A DNA stretch of 44,614 nt, taken from CAZOKH01 sp964580315. Its GTDB lineage: Bacteria > Chloroflexota > Anaerolineae > Anaerolineales > Anaerolineaceae. The stretch spans positions 1 to 44,614 of the forward strand of contig CAZOKH010000020.1 in the NCBI GenBank assembly GCA_964580315.1, read 5' to 3'. The notes beneath the pieces are model-generated. The model did no database searches and was not told the DNA's origin. It saw only the letters and a program-made list of their open reading frames with translations. A program made the translations under genes and the position numbers. Positions 15,488 to 23,891 of this stretch are shown here, piece by piece. Position 1 is the stretch's first letter. Every line of letters starts with the position of its first letter.

Positions 15488-16567
15488 ATGTTTAAGAAGA
15501 AATATGCCAGTTTGATTGTTGTGCTTGTCCTGCTTGTCGCCCTGTTCCTCAGCAGCTGCCAGCCCGCCCCTGCCGCGGCACCTGCCGAAGAACCAGCCGA
15601 AAAACCCTTCCGCGTGGGTCTAATCATTGCCACCGGCGGCCTGGGCGACCGCTCTTTCAACGACAGCGGCTATGCCGGTGTGAAGCGCGCCCAGGATGAA
15701 CTTGGCATCGAATTCGACTACGTTGAGCCCAAAGAAATCGCCGAATACGAAAGCCACGAACGCGCCTTCGCCCAGAAAGAAACCTACGACCTGATCGTTG
15801 GATTGGGCTTTGACCAGGCTGACCCCATGACCAAAGTCGCCAAAGAGTTTCCCGATCAGAAGTGGCTGATGCTTGACGGCGTCATCCAGGATGTGCCCAA
15901 TGTGCGCTCGGTCACCTTTAAAGATTTCGAAAAAGCCTTCCTGATTGGCGGTTTTGCCGGTCAGCTCACCACCCTGCCGCTGGAGAAAGGCAATGAAGAA
16001 TGTGTGATTGGCGGCGTTGGCGGCATGGACATCCCGCTCATTAAAGCATTTGCCGCCGGTTACAGCGCTGGCGCCCGCTACATCAACCCCGATTGCGAAG
16101 TTATCATCAACTACGTGGGCGGCTGGGCTGATTCAGCCAAAGGCAAAGAAATTGCCCTTTCCATGTACGATCAAAACGCCGATATCGTGTATGCCTTTGC
16201 CGGCGGCTCGGGCCTGGGTGTGTTTGAAGCAGCCAAAGACCGCGACCTGTATGCCCTGGGCACCGATGTCAACCAGAACTACATTGACCCCGACCACATC
16301 GTGCTCAGCGCCCAGCGCTACCTGGACAATGTGATTTTTGACACCATCAAGGCTCTCAAAGAAGAAGGTAAATTTGAAGCCGGCTGGCACGAATTGGGTC
16401 TGAAAGACAATGCTGTGGGTTACACCCTTGAAGACAGCAACGTGAAAGTGCCCGATGAGGTCGTGCAAAAAGTGGAAGAGATGAAAGCCAAAGTGATCTC
16501 CGGCGAACTGGTTCCCCCCAGCACCCTCGAAGAAGTGGATGCTTTCGTTGAAGGTCTTAACAAGTAG
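15488..16567 (+). CDS. BMP family (PnrA-like) nucleoside-binding lipoprotein 1
   Basis: 359 residues. The N terminus is a lipoprotein signal: basic MFKKK, a hydrophobic core, and a LSSC lipobox with the lipid-bearing Cys at about residue 24, followed by an Ala/Pro/Glu-rich tether. The mature part has BMP family marks: GGLGDRSFNDSGYAG, IVGLGFDQADPM, FKDFEKAFLIGGFAG, VYAFAGGSGLGVFEA and ALGTDVNQNY. BMP proteins bind purine nucleosides outside the membrane and deliver them to an ABC importer, here encoded directly downstream after an attenuating hairpin. A GATAAGGAGATGAAAG ribosome site precedes the ATG. Confidence 0.92.
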   Translation: MFKKKYASLIVVLVLLVALFLSSCQPAPAAAPAEEPAEKPFRVGLIIATGGLGDRSFNDSGYAGVKRAQDELGIEFDYVEPKEIAEYESHERAFAQKETYDLIVGLGFDQADPMTKVAKEFPDQKWLMLDGVIQDVPNVRSVTFKDFEKAFLIGGFAGQLTTLPLEKGNEECVIGGVGGMDIPLIKAFAAGYSAGARYINPDCEVIINYVGGWADSAKGKEIALSMYDQNADIVYAFAGGSGLGVFEAAKDRDLYALGTDVNQNYIDPDHIVLSAQRYLDNVIFDTIKALKEEGKFEAGWHELGLKDNAVGYTLEDSNVKVPDEVVQKVEEMKAKVISGELVPPSTLEEVDAFVEGLNK

Positions 16568-16589
16568 CCCGGTTTTCTAAAGAAAGAAA

Positions 16590-16624
16590 GGCAGGTTCGA
16601 TTGTTTCTCGAACCTGCCTTCTTC
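16590..16624 (+). terminator. Partial terminator between binding protein and ABC ATPase genes
   Basis: GGCAGGTTCGA (16590-16600) pairs perfectly with TCGAACCTGCC (16608-16618), then TTCTTCC. The interrupted T-run suggests incomplete termination, which would give more binding protein than ATPase. Confidence 0.75.
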
Positions 16625-16647
16625 CAAACCCATCAGAAAGCAGCCTT

Positions 16648-18195
16648 ATGAATAATCTCCCGGTTCTAGAAATTACCAACATAACCAAAGCCTTCCCCGG
16701 GGTTTTAGCCAACGATCACATTTCCATTGCCATTCAGCCGGGAGAAGTGCATGCCATTCTGGGGGAAAACGGCGCCGGTAAAACCACGTTGATGAACATC
16801 ATTTACGGGCTTTATCAGCCGGATGAAGGGGAAATCAAAATTTCGGGCAAGCCGGTTGCCATTCACACCCCTGCCGATGCGTTGAAGCTGGGAATTGGCA
16901 TGGTGCACCAGCATTTTATGCTGATTGACCCGCTGACCGTGGCCGAAAATGTGGTGCTGGGCAATGAACCCACCCGCATGGTGTTCAGCCTGGATCAAGC
17001 GGTGCGCATCACGGAAGAATTGTCCCGCAAATTCGGGTTGAGCGTCGATCCGCGCGCCCGCATTGAAGACATCCCGGTGGGTGTGCGCCAGCGGGTTGAA
17101 ATCCTCAAGGCGCTCTACCGCGACGCCTCCATTTTGATCCTGGACGAACCCACCGCAGTGCTGACCCCCCTGGAAGTCAACGAGCTGTACGACACCATTG
17201 CCAACCTGAAAACCGCCGGCAAGACCATTATCTTCATCACCCACAAACTGAATGAAACCATGCACATCAGCGACCGCATCACCATTCTGCGTGACGGGAA
17301 AGCCCTGCAAACCCTGCAAACGGCTGAAACCAATCCGCAGGAACTGGCGCGCCTGATGGTGGGACGCGATGTGGTGCTGCGCGTGAACAAGACCCCCTGC
17401 CAGCGCGGCAACCCGGTGATTCACCTGGAAGATGTGATGGCCCACGACAACCGCGGCCTGGAGGCCGTGCGCGGCGTCAGCCTGCAGGTATGCGCCGGTG
17501 AAATTTACGGCGTGGCGGGCATTGAAGGCAACGGGCAAACTGAGTTAATCGAAGCCGTCACCGGTTTGCGCAAAATGACCGGGGGAAAAATCAAAATAGC
17601 CGGGGAAGATTTGACCAATGCACACCCGACCGATCTACTGAAAGCCGGTCTGGGGCATGTGCCCGAAGACCGCAACACGCGCGGGGTGGTTTCGCAATTC
17701 AGCGTGGCTGAAAACCTGGTTTTGGGATACCACCGTCAGCAGCGTTTTCGCAATCATCAATTTATTAATCATTCAGGCATCGACGCATACAGCAGCGGGG
17801 TGGTGGCAGCTTTCGACATTAAAACCACCGGCATTCACACCTGCATTGACACGCTTTCGGGCGGCAACGCGCAAAAAGTGGTGGTGGGGCGCGTGTTCAG
17901 CCAATCGCCCAGGGCGCTGGTGGTGGCGCAGCCCACGCGCGGCGTGGATGTGGGCGCCACGGAATATATTCACCAGCAAATGCTGAAAATGCGCGACGCC
18001 GGGGTGGCCATCCTGTTGATTTCCTCTGACCTGGAAGAAGTGCGCTCGCTCAGCGATCGCATTGGGGTGCTATACCAGGGGAAAATTGTGGCCGAAAAGC
18101 CTTCGGACGATTTCACCGAGAGGGAACTGGGTCTTTACATGGCAGGGGCAGCCGCGGCGGTTGAAGCGCAAAGCACGGGAGGAACCGAACAATGA
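16648..18195 (+). CDS. Nucleoside/simple-sugar ABC transporter, double ATPase subunit 1
   Basis: 515 residues containing two ABC domains in tandem. First half: Walker A GENGAGKTT, QHFMLIDPLTVAENVVLG, and Walker B ILILDEPTAVLTP. Second half: degenerate Walker A GIEGNGQTE, signature LSGGNAQKVVVGR and Walker B-like LVVAQPTRGVDVG. In the first domain the signature is replaced by VGVRQRVEILKAL, as in the NupO/YufO and RbsA-like group. It powers import of whatever the BMP protein delivers, most likely purine nucleosides. The stop overlaps the first permease start (ATGA). Confidence 0.93.
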   Translation: MNNLPVLEITNITKAFPGVLANDHISIAIQPGEVHAILGENGAGKTTLMNIIYGLYQPDEGEIKISGKPVAIHTPADALKLGIGMVHQHFMLIDPLTVAENVVLGNEPTRMVFSLDQAVRITEELSRKFGLSVDPRARIEDIPVGVRQRVEILKALYRDASILILDEPTAVLTPLEVNELYDTIANLKTAGKTIIFITHKLNETMHISDRITILRDGKALQTLQTAETNPQELARLMVGRDVVLRVNKTPCQRGNPVIHLEDVMAHDNRGLEAVRGVSLQVCAGEIYGVAGIEGNGQTELIEAVTGLRKMTGGKIKIAGEDLTNAHPTDLLKAGLGHVPEDRNTRGVVSQFSVAENLVLGYHRQQRFRNHQFINHSGIDAYSSGVVAAFDIKTTGIHTCIDTLSGGNAQKVVVGRVFSQSPRALVVAQPTRGVDVGATEYIHQQMLKMRDAGVAILLISSDLEEVRSLSDRIGVLYQGKIVAEKPSDDFTERELGLYMAGAAAAVEAQSTGGTEQ

Positions 18196-19274
18196 GCACT
18201 GCTGAACATTCTCCGACTTCCTGGCAGCAAAACCTGCGCCATTGGCTCCAAAACATCAACTGGCGCTCGCTGGGGTCGGGCGTGGGCGCGTTTTTACTCA
18301 GCCTGCTGGTGGGTTCCATTTTCCTGGGTATGAACGGCTACAACCCCTTTATTGCCTTCCGCGAGATTTTCACCGGAGCCTTTGGCAACAAATATGCCCT
18401 GGCTGAGACATTAGTAAAGACCACCCCGCTAATCTTCACCGGGCTTTCGGTGGCAGTGGCCGCCCAGGCGGGCCTGTTCAACATCGGCGCCGAGGGGCAA
18501 TTGCTGGTGGGCGCGCTGGCTGCCGCCCAACTGGCCTCTTACGAACTGGGCTTGCCGGCTGTGATTCATATCACCCTGGCGCTGCTGGCCGCCGCGGTGT
18601 GCGGCGGAATCTGGGGCGGCATTGCCGGCTTCATCAAACAGCGTTTCGGCGCGCATGAAGTCATTGTTACCATCATGATGAACTACATTGCCTTCCTGCT
18701 CACCAGCTACATGGTGAATTATCCCTGGAAAGCCGAAGGCATGGTGCCGCAAACCAACCCGGTGGCGGCAGCGGCGGCTTTGCCCAACCTGCTGCGCGGC
18801 AGCCAGCTCACCATTGGCATTTTCGTTGCCATTGCCATCGTGGTGGTGGTGGCTGTCTTGTTCAAATCAACCCTCCTGGGCTATGAAATGAAAGCCGTGG
18901 GCTATAACCCGCAGGCTGGCGCCACGGGCGGCATCAACACCGCCCTGATGGGCGCGCTGTCCATGGTTCTGGCGGGCGCGGTGGCGGGCATTGGCGGCGG
19001 CGTGGAAATTCTGGGCGTTCACGGGCGTTTCATCCAGGGTTTCTCACCCGGCTTTGGTTATGATGGTGTGGCGGTTTCGGTGCTGGTCAACAGTAACCCG
19101 GCCCTGGTACCCATTTCATCCGTCCTGTTTGGTATCTTACGGGCCGGCGGTGCGTTTCTGGAGCGCAACACCAAAATTCCGGGCGATTTCACCACCGTCA
19201 TTCAAGGCCTGGTCATCTTCTTCATGGCGGCGCCCCGCATTTTCGAAGCGGTATTGAAACGGAGGTCCAAATGA
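18192..19274 (+). CDS. Nucleoside ABC transporter permease 1a (NupP-like)
   Basis: 360 residues, about ten membrane helices. Family marks are TPLIFTGLSVAVAAQAGLFNIGAEGQLLVGA near the N-terminal third, MNYIAFLLTSYMV, and GYEMKAVGYNPQAG, the cytoplasmic loop that contacts the ATPase. This is the larger permease of the BPD/branched-sugar type paired with a NupQ-like partner. Overlaps of four bases with both neighbours show translational coupling within the operon. Confidence 0.92.
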   Translation: MSTAEHSPTSWQQNLRHWLQNINWRSLGSGVGAFLLSLLVGSIFLGMNGYNPFIAFREIFTGAFGNKYALAETLVKTTPLIFTGLSVAVAAQAGLFNIGAEGQLLVGALAAAQLASYELGLPAVIHITLALLAAAVCGGIWGGIAGFIKQRFGAHEVIVTIMMNYIAFLLTSYMVNYPWKAEGMVPQTNPVAAAAALPNLLRGSQLTIGIFVAIAIVVVVAVLFKSTLLGYEMKAVGYNPQAGATGGINTALMGALSMVLAGAVAGIGGGVEILGVHGRFIQGFSPGFGYDGVAVSVLVNSNPALVPISSVLFGILRAGGAFLERNTKIPGDFTTVIQGLVIFFMAAPRIFEAVLKRRSK

Positions 19275-20200
19275 CCGGCGCTGAACTTGCAGCATTAATC
19301 ATTTCCGTTTTATCGTCCACGGTGCGCATCAGCACCCCGCTGGCGCTGTCGTCAGTGGGCGAGGTGCTTTCGGAGCGCGCCGGCATTGTCAACCTGGGCC
19401 TGGAAGGTCAAATTTTGATGGGCGCGTTTGTGGCGGCGGCTGCCAGCTATTTCACCGGCAATCCCTACCTGGGCGTGCTGGCAGGCATGCTGGCGGGCGC
19501 GCTGCTGGGTTTAATCCATGTGCTCTTTTCACTCAAGTTTCACGCCAGCCAGATTGTGCTGGGTGTGGCTAACAACATCTTCGCCCTGGGCTTCACCACC
19601 GTGGGGCTGGTGGCCATCTGGAGCAACCGCGGCAAGTCTGACGCCGTTCCCGGTTTACCCAATATCCACATTCCCTTTTTAGACGCCGTCCCGATTATTG
19701 GCCCCATTCTCAACAACCACACCCTGATTGTGTACCTGATGCTGGCCTTCACCGTGCTAAGCTGGCTGGTGCTGTTCCGCACCAACATTGGGCTGCGCCT
19801 GCGCTCCATCGGCGAAAATCCCAAAGCCGCCGCCACGGTGGGCATCAACATTGAAAGGCTGCAAATTTGGGCAGTGACCCTTGGCGGCGCCATGAGCGGC
19901 ATGGCGGGCAGCTACCTGTCGTTGAGCGACCTCAACCTGTTCAGCCGCAACATGAGCGCCGGGCGCGGCTTCATTGCCATGGCAGCCACCATCCTGGGCA
20001 ACTGGAATCCGTTTGGCGCGCTGGGCGCCAGCCTGATCTTCGGCTTTTTGGACGCCATGCAAATTCGCCTGCAGGCCACCGGCTTCCCCACCCAGTTTAT
20101 CCAGATGATCCCGTATGTGCTGGTGATCATCCTGCTGGCAGGCGTGGTGCGCAAAGTGCACGCCCCGGCTGCCGCCGGCAAAGTTTATGAACGAAGTTAA
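19271..20200 (+). CDS. Nucleoside ABC transporter permease 1b (NupQ-like)
   Basis: 309 residues, polytopic. Marks: TPLALSSVGEVLSERAGIVN, LGLEGQILMGAFVAA, LGVANNIFALGFT, and GLRLRSIGENPKAAATVGIN, the ATPase-contact loop. It is the second half of the hetero-dimeric permease. The start overlaps the preceding permease stop (ATGA), and the V4R-domain gene follows after 21 bases. Confidence 0.92.
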   Translation: MTGAELAALIISVLSSTVRISTPLALSSVGEVLSERAGIVNLGLEGQILMGAFVAAAASYFTGNPYLGVLAGMLAGALLGLIHVLFSLKFHASQIVLGVANNIFALGFTTVGLVAIWSNRGKSDAVPGLPNIHIPFLDAVPIIGPILNNHTLIVYLMLAFTVLSWLVLFRTNIGLRLRSIGENPKAAATVGINIERLQIWAVTLGGAMSGMAGSYLSLSDLNLFSRNMSAGRGFIAMAATILGNWNPFGALGASLIFGFLDAMQIRLQATGFPTQFIQMIPYVLVIILLAGVVRKVHAPAAAGKVYERS

Positions 20201-20221
20201 ATTTACCGGAAAGGCTTGAAT

Positions 20222-20827
20222 ATGAAAATCAAAGAACTGCGCCAACATTTTGCTGTGCACGCCGACCGCGATGACCCTGAACTGTTCCAGGAGATGAATC
20301 AAACCATTCAAAAACTGGGCAACGGCACGTTTCTGCCGAAAATGAATGAGACGCTGCAAAAATATGAAAACGGCGAGCCGATCCGCCCGCACTATCCCAA
20401 CAAGATGCAATTCATTTACATGCGCGACCGGCAGACCTTCACCTTTGCCCTGTTCCCCGAACTGATGGAAGCCGCCTACCAGGCCGGGCGCGCCATCGGC
20501 GCCGCGTTCGACGCCCCGCGCCGTGAGGGAGTCACCCTCAAAGAAGCCTTGGACAGCGCCATCGACGTGGCAAACCAGTTTGACTATGGCAGGCAAGAAG
20601 TGGTGCGGGTGGAAGAGAACTTCGCCGTGTACCGCACCTATGAATGCGCCGACTGCTACGGCATGGCCAACATTGGCATGCACATTTGCGTGTATGAAGC
20701 CGGCATTGCCGCCGGCGCGCTGGAGAAAGTGCTGGGCAAACCGGTGACGGTGCGCGAGGTGAAGTGCTGCGCCAACGGCGATCCCTACGATGAATTTGAA
20801 ATAACGGTTGGAGGAAAACCTTCATGA
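20222..20827 (+). CDS. V4R-domain protein in the nucleoside transport operon
   Basis: 201 residues from ATG 20222, with GGAAAGG 7 bases upstream. The C-terminal half (about 110-195) looks like a V4R (4-vinyl-reductase type) small-molecule-binding domain: QEVVRVEENFAVYRTYECAD, then GMANIGMHICVYEAGIAAG, EKVLGKPVTVREVKC and ANGDPYDEFEIT. Cysteines in ECADCYG, HICVY and VKCCANGD could bind metal. The N-terminal half is unassigned. V4R domains occur in sensors and in tetrapyrrole-related proteins, and none is known to me in nucleoside transport. It lies between the permease and PNP genes and overlaps the PNP start, so a role in the same pathway (ligand sensing or an enzyme accessory) is inferred only from position. 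Confidence 0.65.
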   Translation: MKIKELRQHFAVHADRDDPELFQEMNQTIQKLGNGTFLPKMNETLQKYENGEPIRPHYPNKMQFIYMRDRQTFTFALFPELMEAAYQAGRAIGAAFDAPRREGVTLKEALDSAIDVANQFDYGRQEVVRVEENFAVYRTYECADCYGMANIGMHICVYEAGIAAGALEKVLGKPVTVREVKCCANGDPYDEFEITVGGKPS

Positions 20828-21684
20828 TGTCTGCAACGCAGAATGTATCGCAGGGTAAGTTGTATCAGAAAAATGATGTTGAGCAAGTGGCCGATCTCAT
20901 CCGCCGGGCGCGCCCGGGCTTCCAACCCAGACTGGGCATGATCATCGGCACCGGCTTTGCCAGTTTTACCGATACGATTGAGAATCAAATGGTATTCCGC
21001 TATGCCGACCTGCCGCTGTTTGCCAGCGAGCTGCAAACCCCCGGGCACATCAGTGAACTGGTGACCGGGCAGATCAACGGACAGGATATCATCCTGGCAC
21101 GCGGCAAGATGTTTTTGCTGGACGGTGTGACCCCGCAGCAGGTGGCTTTGCCGGTGCGCCTGTTTCACCTGCTGGGCGTGGAAAAGCTGGTCTATACCAA
21201 CACCGCCGGGGCGGTGAACCCTGATTACAAACCCGGCGAGTTTGTGTTCCTCAAAAATCACATTAACCTGATGGCGCGCAACCCGCTGGTGGGCGAAAAG
21301 TACGGCGAATGGGGCGAGTTGTTTTTCGACATGACTTACCCGTATGACGCCGAACTGCGCGAGCTGGGCAAACAGGCGGCCGTCGAGCTGGGCTTGCGGG
21401 CGCAGGAGGGCGTGTATGCCGGGCTGCTGGGCCCCAGTTTTGAAACCGCCGCCGAGATCAAGATGCTGTCAATCATCGGCGCCGACCTGGTGGGCATGTC
21501 CACCATCATGGAAGTGGTGGCAGCGCGCCAGTTGGGCATGCGCGTGCTGTGCCTGAGCTTCATTTCCAACATGGCCGCCGGCGTGCTGGGCGATGGGCTG
21601 ACCAATGACGAGGTGCTCGACACCACCCAGAAGCACCTCGAGAACTACACCCGCCTGCTGACGCGCATTTTCAGCAAGCTTTAA
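20824..21684 (+). CDS. Purine nucleoside phosphorylase family protein, divergent
   Basis: 286 residues; the trimeric PNP fold is clear from MIIGTGFASF, TPGHISELVTGQINGQ, RLFHLLGVEKLVYTNTAGA, PGEFVFLKNHINLMARNPL, GLLGPSFETAAEIKML, GADLVGMSTIMEVVAARQ and LSFISNMAAG. Base-site Glu (FET) and Asn (SNM) are kept. The phosphate and ribose loop is not: where PNPs have GRFHMYEG-like sequence, this has GKMFLLDG, replacing the phosphate-binding Arg, the ribose-binding His and the Tyr. The usual STVPE is STIME. It may use another substrate or have lost phosphorolysis. ATG 20824 overlaps the V4R stop, and GGAGG lies 8 bases upstream. It is the last gene of the operon. Confidence 0.85.
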   Translation: MMSATQNVSQGKLYQKNDVEQVADLIRRARPGFQPRLGMIIGTGFASFTDTIENQMVFRYADLPLFASELQTPGHISELVTGQINGQDIILARGKMFLLDGVTPQQVALPVRLFHLLGVEKLVYTNTAGAVNPDYKPGEFVFLKNHINLMARNPLVGEKYGEWGELFFDMTYPYDAELRELGKQAAVELGLRAQEGVYAGLLGPSFETAAEIKMLSIIGADLVGMSTIMEVVAARQLGMRVLCLSFISNMAAGVLGDGLTNDEVLDTTQKHLENYTRLLTRIFSKL

Positions 21685-21695
21685 CCCCCACACTG

Positions 21696-21828
21696 CCCCT
21701 CCCCATTTCTCAAAACAAAATGGAGAGGGGATTTGGCAAATTATAAGACCTCAAGGGTTTCCGGAAACCCTTGAGGTCTGTTATACAATTCCACACCTCA
21801 CCGATTTTCATAATCGATGAGGTGTTTT
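21696..21828 (+). terminator. Three successive palindromes ending the nucleoside operon
   Basis: (1) CCCCTCCCCATTT / AAATGGAGAGGGG (21696-21730, one mismatch). (2) A perfect 34-base palindrome, AGACCTCAAGGGTTTCC followed at once by its complement (21746-21779). (3) ACACCTCA / TGAGGTGT with an inner GATT/AATC stem (21793-21825), followed by TTTT. The third is the most terminator-like. The second resembles the palindrome at 41544-41580. Confidence 0.7.
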
Positions 21829-21843
21829 CTTATTCCATTCCGC

Positions 21844-22068
21844 CTAGAAAATGGCGCGGAAGATGAGCAGCAGCCCGAAGATCATCATGGGAATGCCGAC
21901 GACAGCGCCCACCACGGTGAGTGTGATGATTAAACCCACAATCATCAACACCAGGCCCAGCACGGCTGCCACCAGGCGGCCGGTGAATGCCACGATAAAC
22001 CAGATCAGGCGCCAGATTGCCCAGAAAGGCCACAGGAACCAGGGAACTTTGCAAGCTGTTTCAGTCAT
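21844..22068 (-). CDS. Small membrane protein, unknown function
   Basis: 74 residues from ATG 22068, which has a strong ACGGAGG site 5 bases upstream; the frame extends further upstream, but without signals. Two hydrophobic segments follow an aromatic-rich WFLWPFWAIWRLIWF stretch: VAAVLGLVLMIVGLIITL and a VVGIPMMIFGLLLIF segment near the end. No family beyond small two-helix membrane proteins is recognised. It is a single minus-strand gene downstream of, but about 120 bases from, herA. Confidence 0.7.
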   Translation of the reverse strand: MTETACKVPWFLWPFWAIWRLIWFIVAFTGRLVAAVLGLVLMIVGLIITLTVVGAVVGIPMMIFGLLLIFRAIF

Positions 22069-22184
22069 TTTAACCTCCGTATTTTTCATTACTATATACG
22101 CAGGTGGTTGCCAAAAGTTGCAAGGGTTGTAATGCAATTACAAATAACAGACCTGCCCCGCCTCACTGCGCGCAGATGCCAGGC

Positions 22185-23891
22185 TTAGAAGCCCAGGTCG
22201 GACAGAATTTCGTCCGTATTCTTCGGCTTGTTATCCTTGCCCAGCAAACCCTCCCAGAAGGTTTCATCGTAACGCAGCGAGCGTACCGGGATGGGCATGG
22301 GCACGCCCCAGCCCAGCAGCAGCACCTCTTCCTTTTCCTGCAGGCGCGAGAGCATGCCGCGCAGGGCATCTTTATTCGCCAGCCCCGACAGCACCGCCTG
22401 GATGTCGGCGTCGTCGCCCAGCCAGCCCGAAATGCGCGTGCCGAGCTGCGACATGACCTCGTCGTATATCTGCGAGGGGCGCTGGTCGATCACCAGCAGG
22501 GTGACGAAATACTTGCGCAGTTCGCGCGCAATGGTGCTGAAGATGGTCTGGCGCGCCATTTCGGGGTTGAGCAGCTTGTGGGCTTCTTCCACAGCAATCA
22601 CCAGCGGGCGCGGCTCCACGCCCTTCTGGCTGCGATATTCGTTGGTGCGCTTCTCCCAGGCGTCGCGGATGCGGCGGGTGAGCAGGTTGGTCACCAGCAG
22701 ATAGTCCAGGTCGCTTTCGTAGTTGCCGAAGGACAGGATCACGTTGCGCCCGGCTTCCAGCGACTGGATGATCTGGCTCAGGCTGTCGGCGGCGGTGCGC
22801 TCGACAATGTAGGGCAGGTTGAACAGCCGTCCCAGCTTGCTGTACAAGCCTTCAGCCGCCGCCACGTTGATGCCGGCCTGGTTGGCCCAGCCAGCCACGC
22901 TGTCGGGGGCGGGCACTTTTTTGCCTTCCTCCGTCTCAATGGTGGCGCCATAACGCAGGTTTTTGAACTCATGGAACCAGCGGTTGTAGCCAAAGTCATG
23001 CACCAGGGCAGCCAGGGTGGTGGGGGTGGTCTCTTTCAGGTTCAACTCGCGGGTCAACAATTCAATGTCTTCGGGCTGGATGTCGCTTTCAGCCAGCTCC
23101 AGGGTGAAGTCGGGTGACTGCCCATGCACGCTGGCGTCGCGCCCCAGGCCCACCACCTGCACGCGCGCGCCGAACTTGGTGCGCAGTCCCACCACGCGCT
23201 GGTGCGCGTCAGAAGCCACATCATCGAAGGCATATTCGTTGTGCATGTCGAACACCAGCGTGGAGCAGCGGTTTTGGTGGATGATGCCTGCCAGCACCAT
23301 GCGGGTGAGGAAAGACTTGCCCGTGCCGGTGGCGCCGAAGATGCCCGAGGAGCGCTGTACCAGACGGTTGAGGTCGATGCACACCGGGTGCCCCTGTTCG
23401 CGCGTTTTGCCAATCACAAAATTGCTGCCGCCCGGCTCGCCAAAGATCAAAGCCACATCGCCGGCTTCCGCCAGGCGCACGCGCGCGTGGTGCGAGGGGA
23501 TGGTTTTGATGGAAATGGGGCGCAGCACCGGTTCGGGATGCGCCGCCATCCATTCGTCATAGCCGGGCGCGCCGGGTTCAGGTCCGGCTTCCAGCATCAG
23601 GGCGGGCAGCACCTCCAGCGTGGTGTAGAGGGTTTGGCCGTGCAGCAGGCCGGCCAGTTCGCCCGGCAGACGCAGCTCACTCTGCTCGTCGGCGAAACGC
23701 GGGTCGGTGGAACCCAGTTGCAGGTCGGTGACCAGGCCGTAGAACAGCCAGTCGCCGCTTTCGATGACCACAAAACCGCCCTCTTGAATCTGCTGCGGGG
23801 GCACAGTCAGGCGCACGCGCAGGCTGGTTTTCAGGCTGCCGCCCACCACATAACCGATAAACTGTTGTTCTGACGCTGGAATGAAATTCAT
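22185..23891 (-). CDS. herA: HerA-like hexameric DNA-translocating ATPase (DUF87)
   Basis: 568 residues. An N-terminal beta-barrel (HAS-barrel-like; GYVVGGSLKTSLRVRLTVP, WLFYGLVTDLQLG) precedes a RecA/FtsK-type ATPase domain with Walker A IFGATGTGKSF (about 185-194), VFDMHNEY, and Walker B VIAVEEAHKLL followed by LLVIDQRPSQIYDEV. HerA ATPases translocate DNA and load the NurA nuclease for end processing. The start overlaps the preceding gene by four bases (ATGA), and nurA is first in the operon. The C terminus (LLGWGVPMPIPVRSL to SDLGF) is duplicated as a remnant at 10641-10794. Bacterial HerA sets also appear in antiviral defence, but repair is equally possible here. Confidence 0.92.
   Translation of the reverse strand: MNFIPASEQQFIGYVVGGSLKTSLRVRLTVPPQQIQEGGFVVIESGDWLFYGLVTDLQLGSTDPRFADEQSELRLPGELAGLLHGQTLYTTLEVLPALMLEAGPEPGAPGYDEWMAAHPEPVLRPISIKTIPSHHARVRLAEAGDVALIFGEPGGSNFVIGKTREQGHPVCIDLNRLVQRSSGIFGATGTGKSFLTRMVLAGIIHQNRCSTLVFDMHNEYAFDDVASDAHQRVVGLRTKFGARVQVVGLGRDASVHGQSPDFTLELAESDIQPEDIELLTRELNLKETTPTTLAALVHDFGYNRWFHEFKNLRYGATIETEEGKKVPAPDSVAGWANQAGINVAAAEGLYSKLGRLFNLPYIVERTAADSLSQIIQSLEAGRNVILSFGNYESDLDYLLVTNLLTRRIRDAWEKRTNEYRSQKGVEPRPLVIAVEEAHKLLNPEMARQTIFSTIARELRKYFVTLLVIDQRPSQIYDEVMSQLGTRISGWLGDDADIQAVLSGLANKDALRGMLSRLQEKEEVLLLGWGVPMPIPVRSLRYDETFWEGLLGKDNKPKNTDEILSDLGF

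Noticed and set aside
16590..16618. tRNA-like GGTTCGA motif
   Set aside because: It is one arm of a simple perfect hairpin; no acceptor stem or anticodon arm surrounds it. No tRNA was found in the window.
22104..23117. Long plus-strand frame opposite herA
   Set aside because: Antisense shadow of a conserved ATPase, rich in Arg/Gln/His, with no ribosome site or family.
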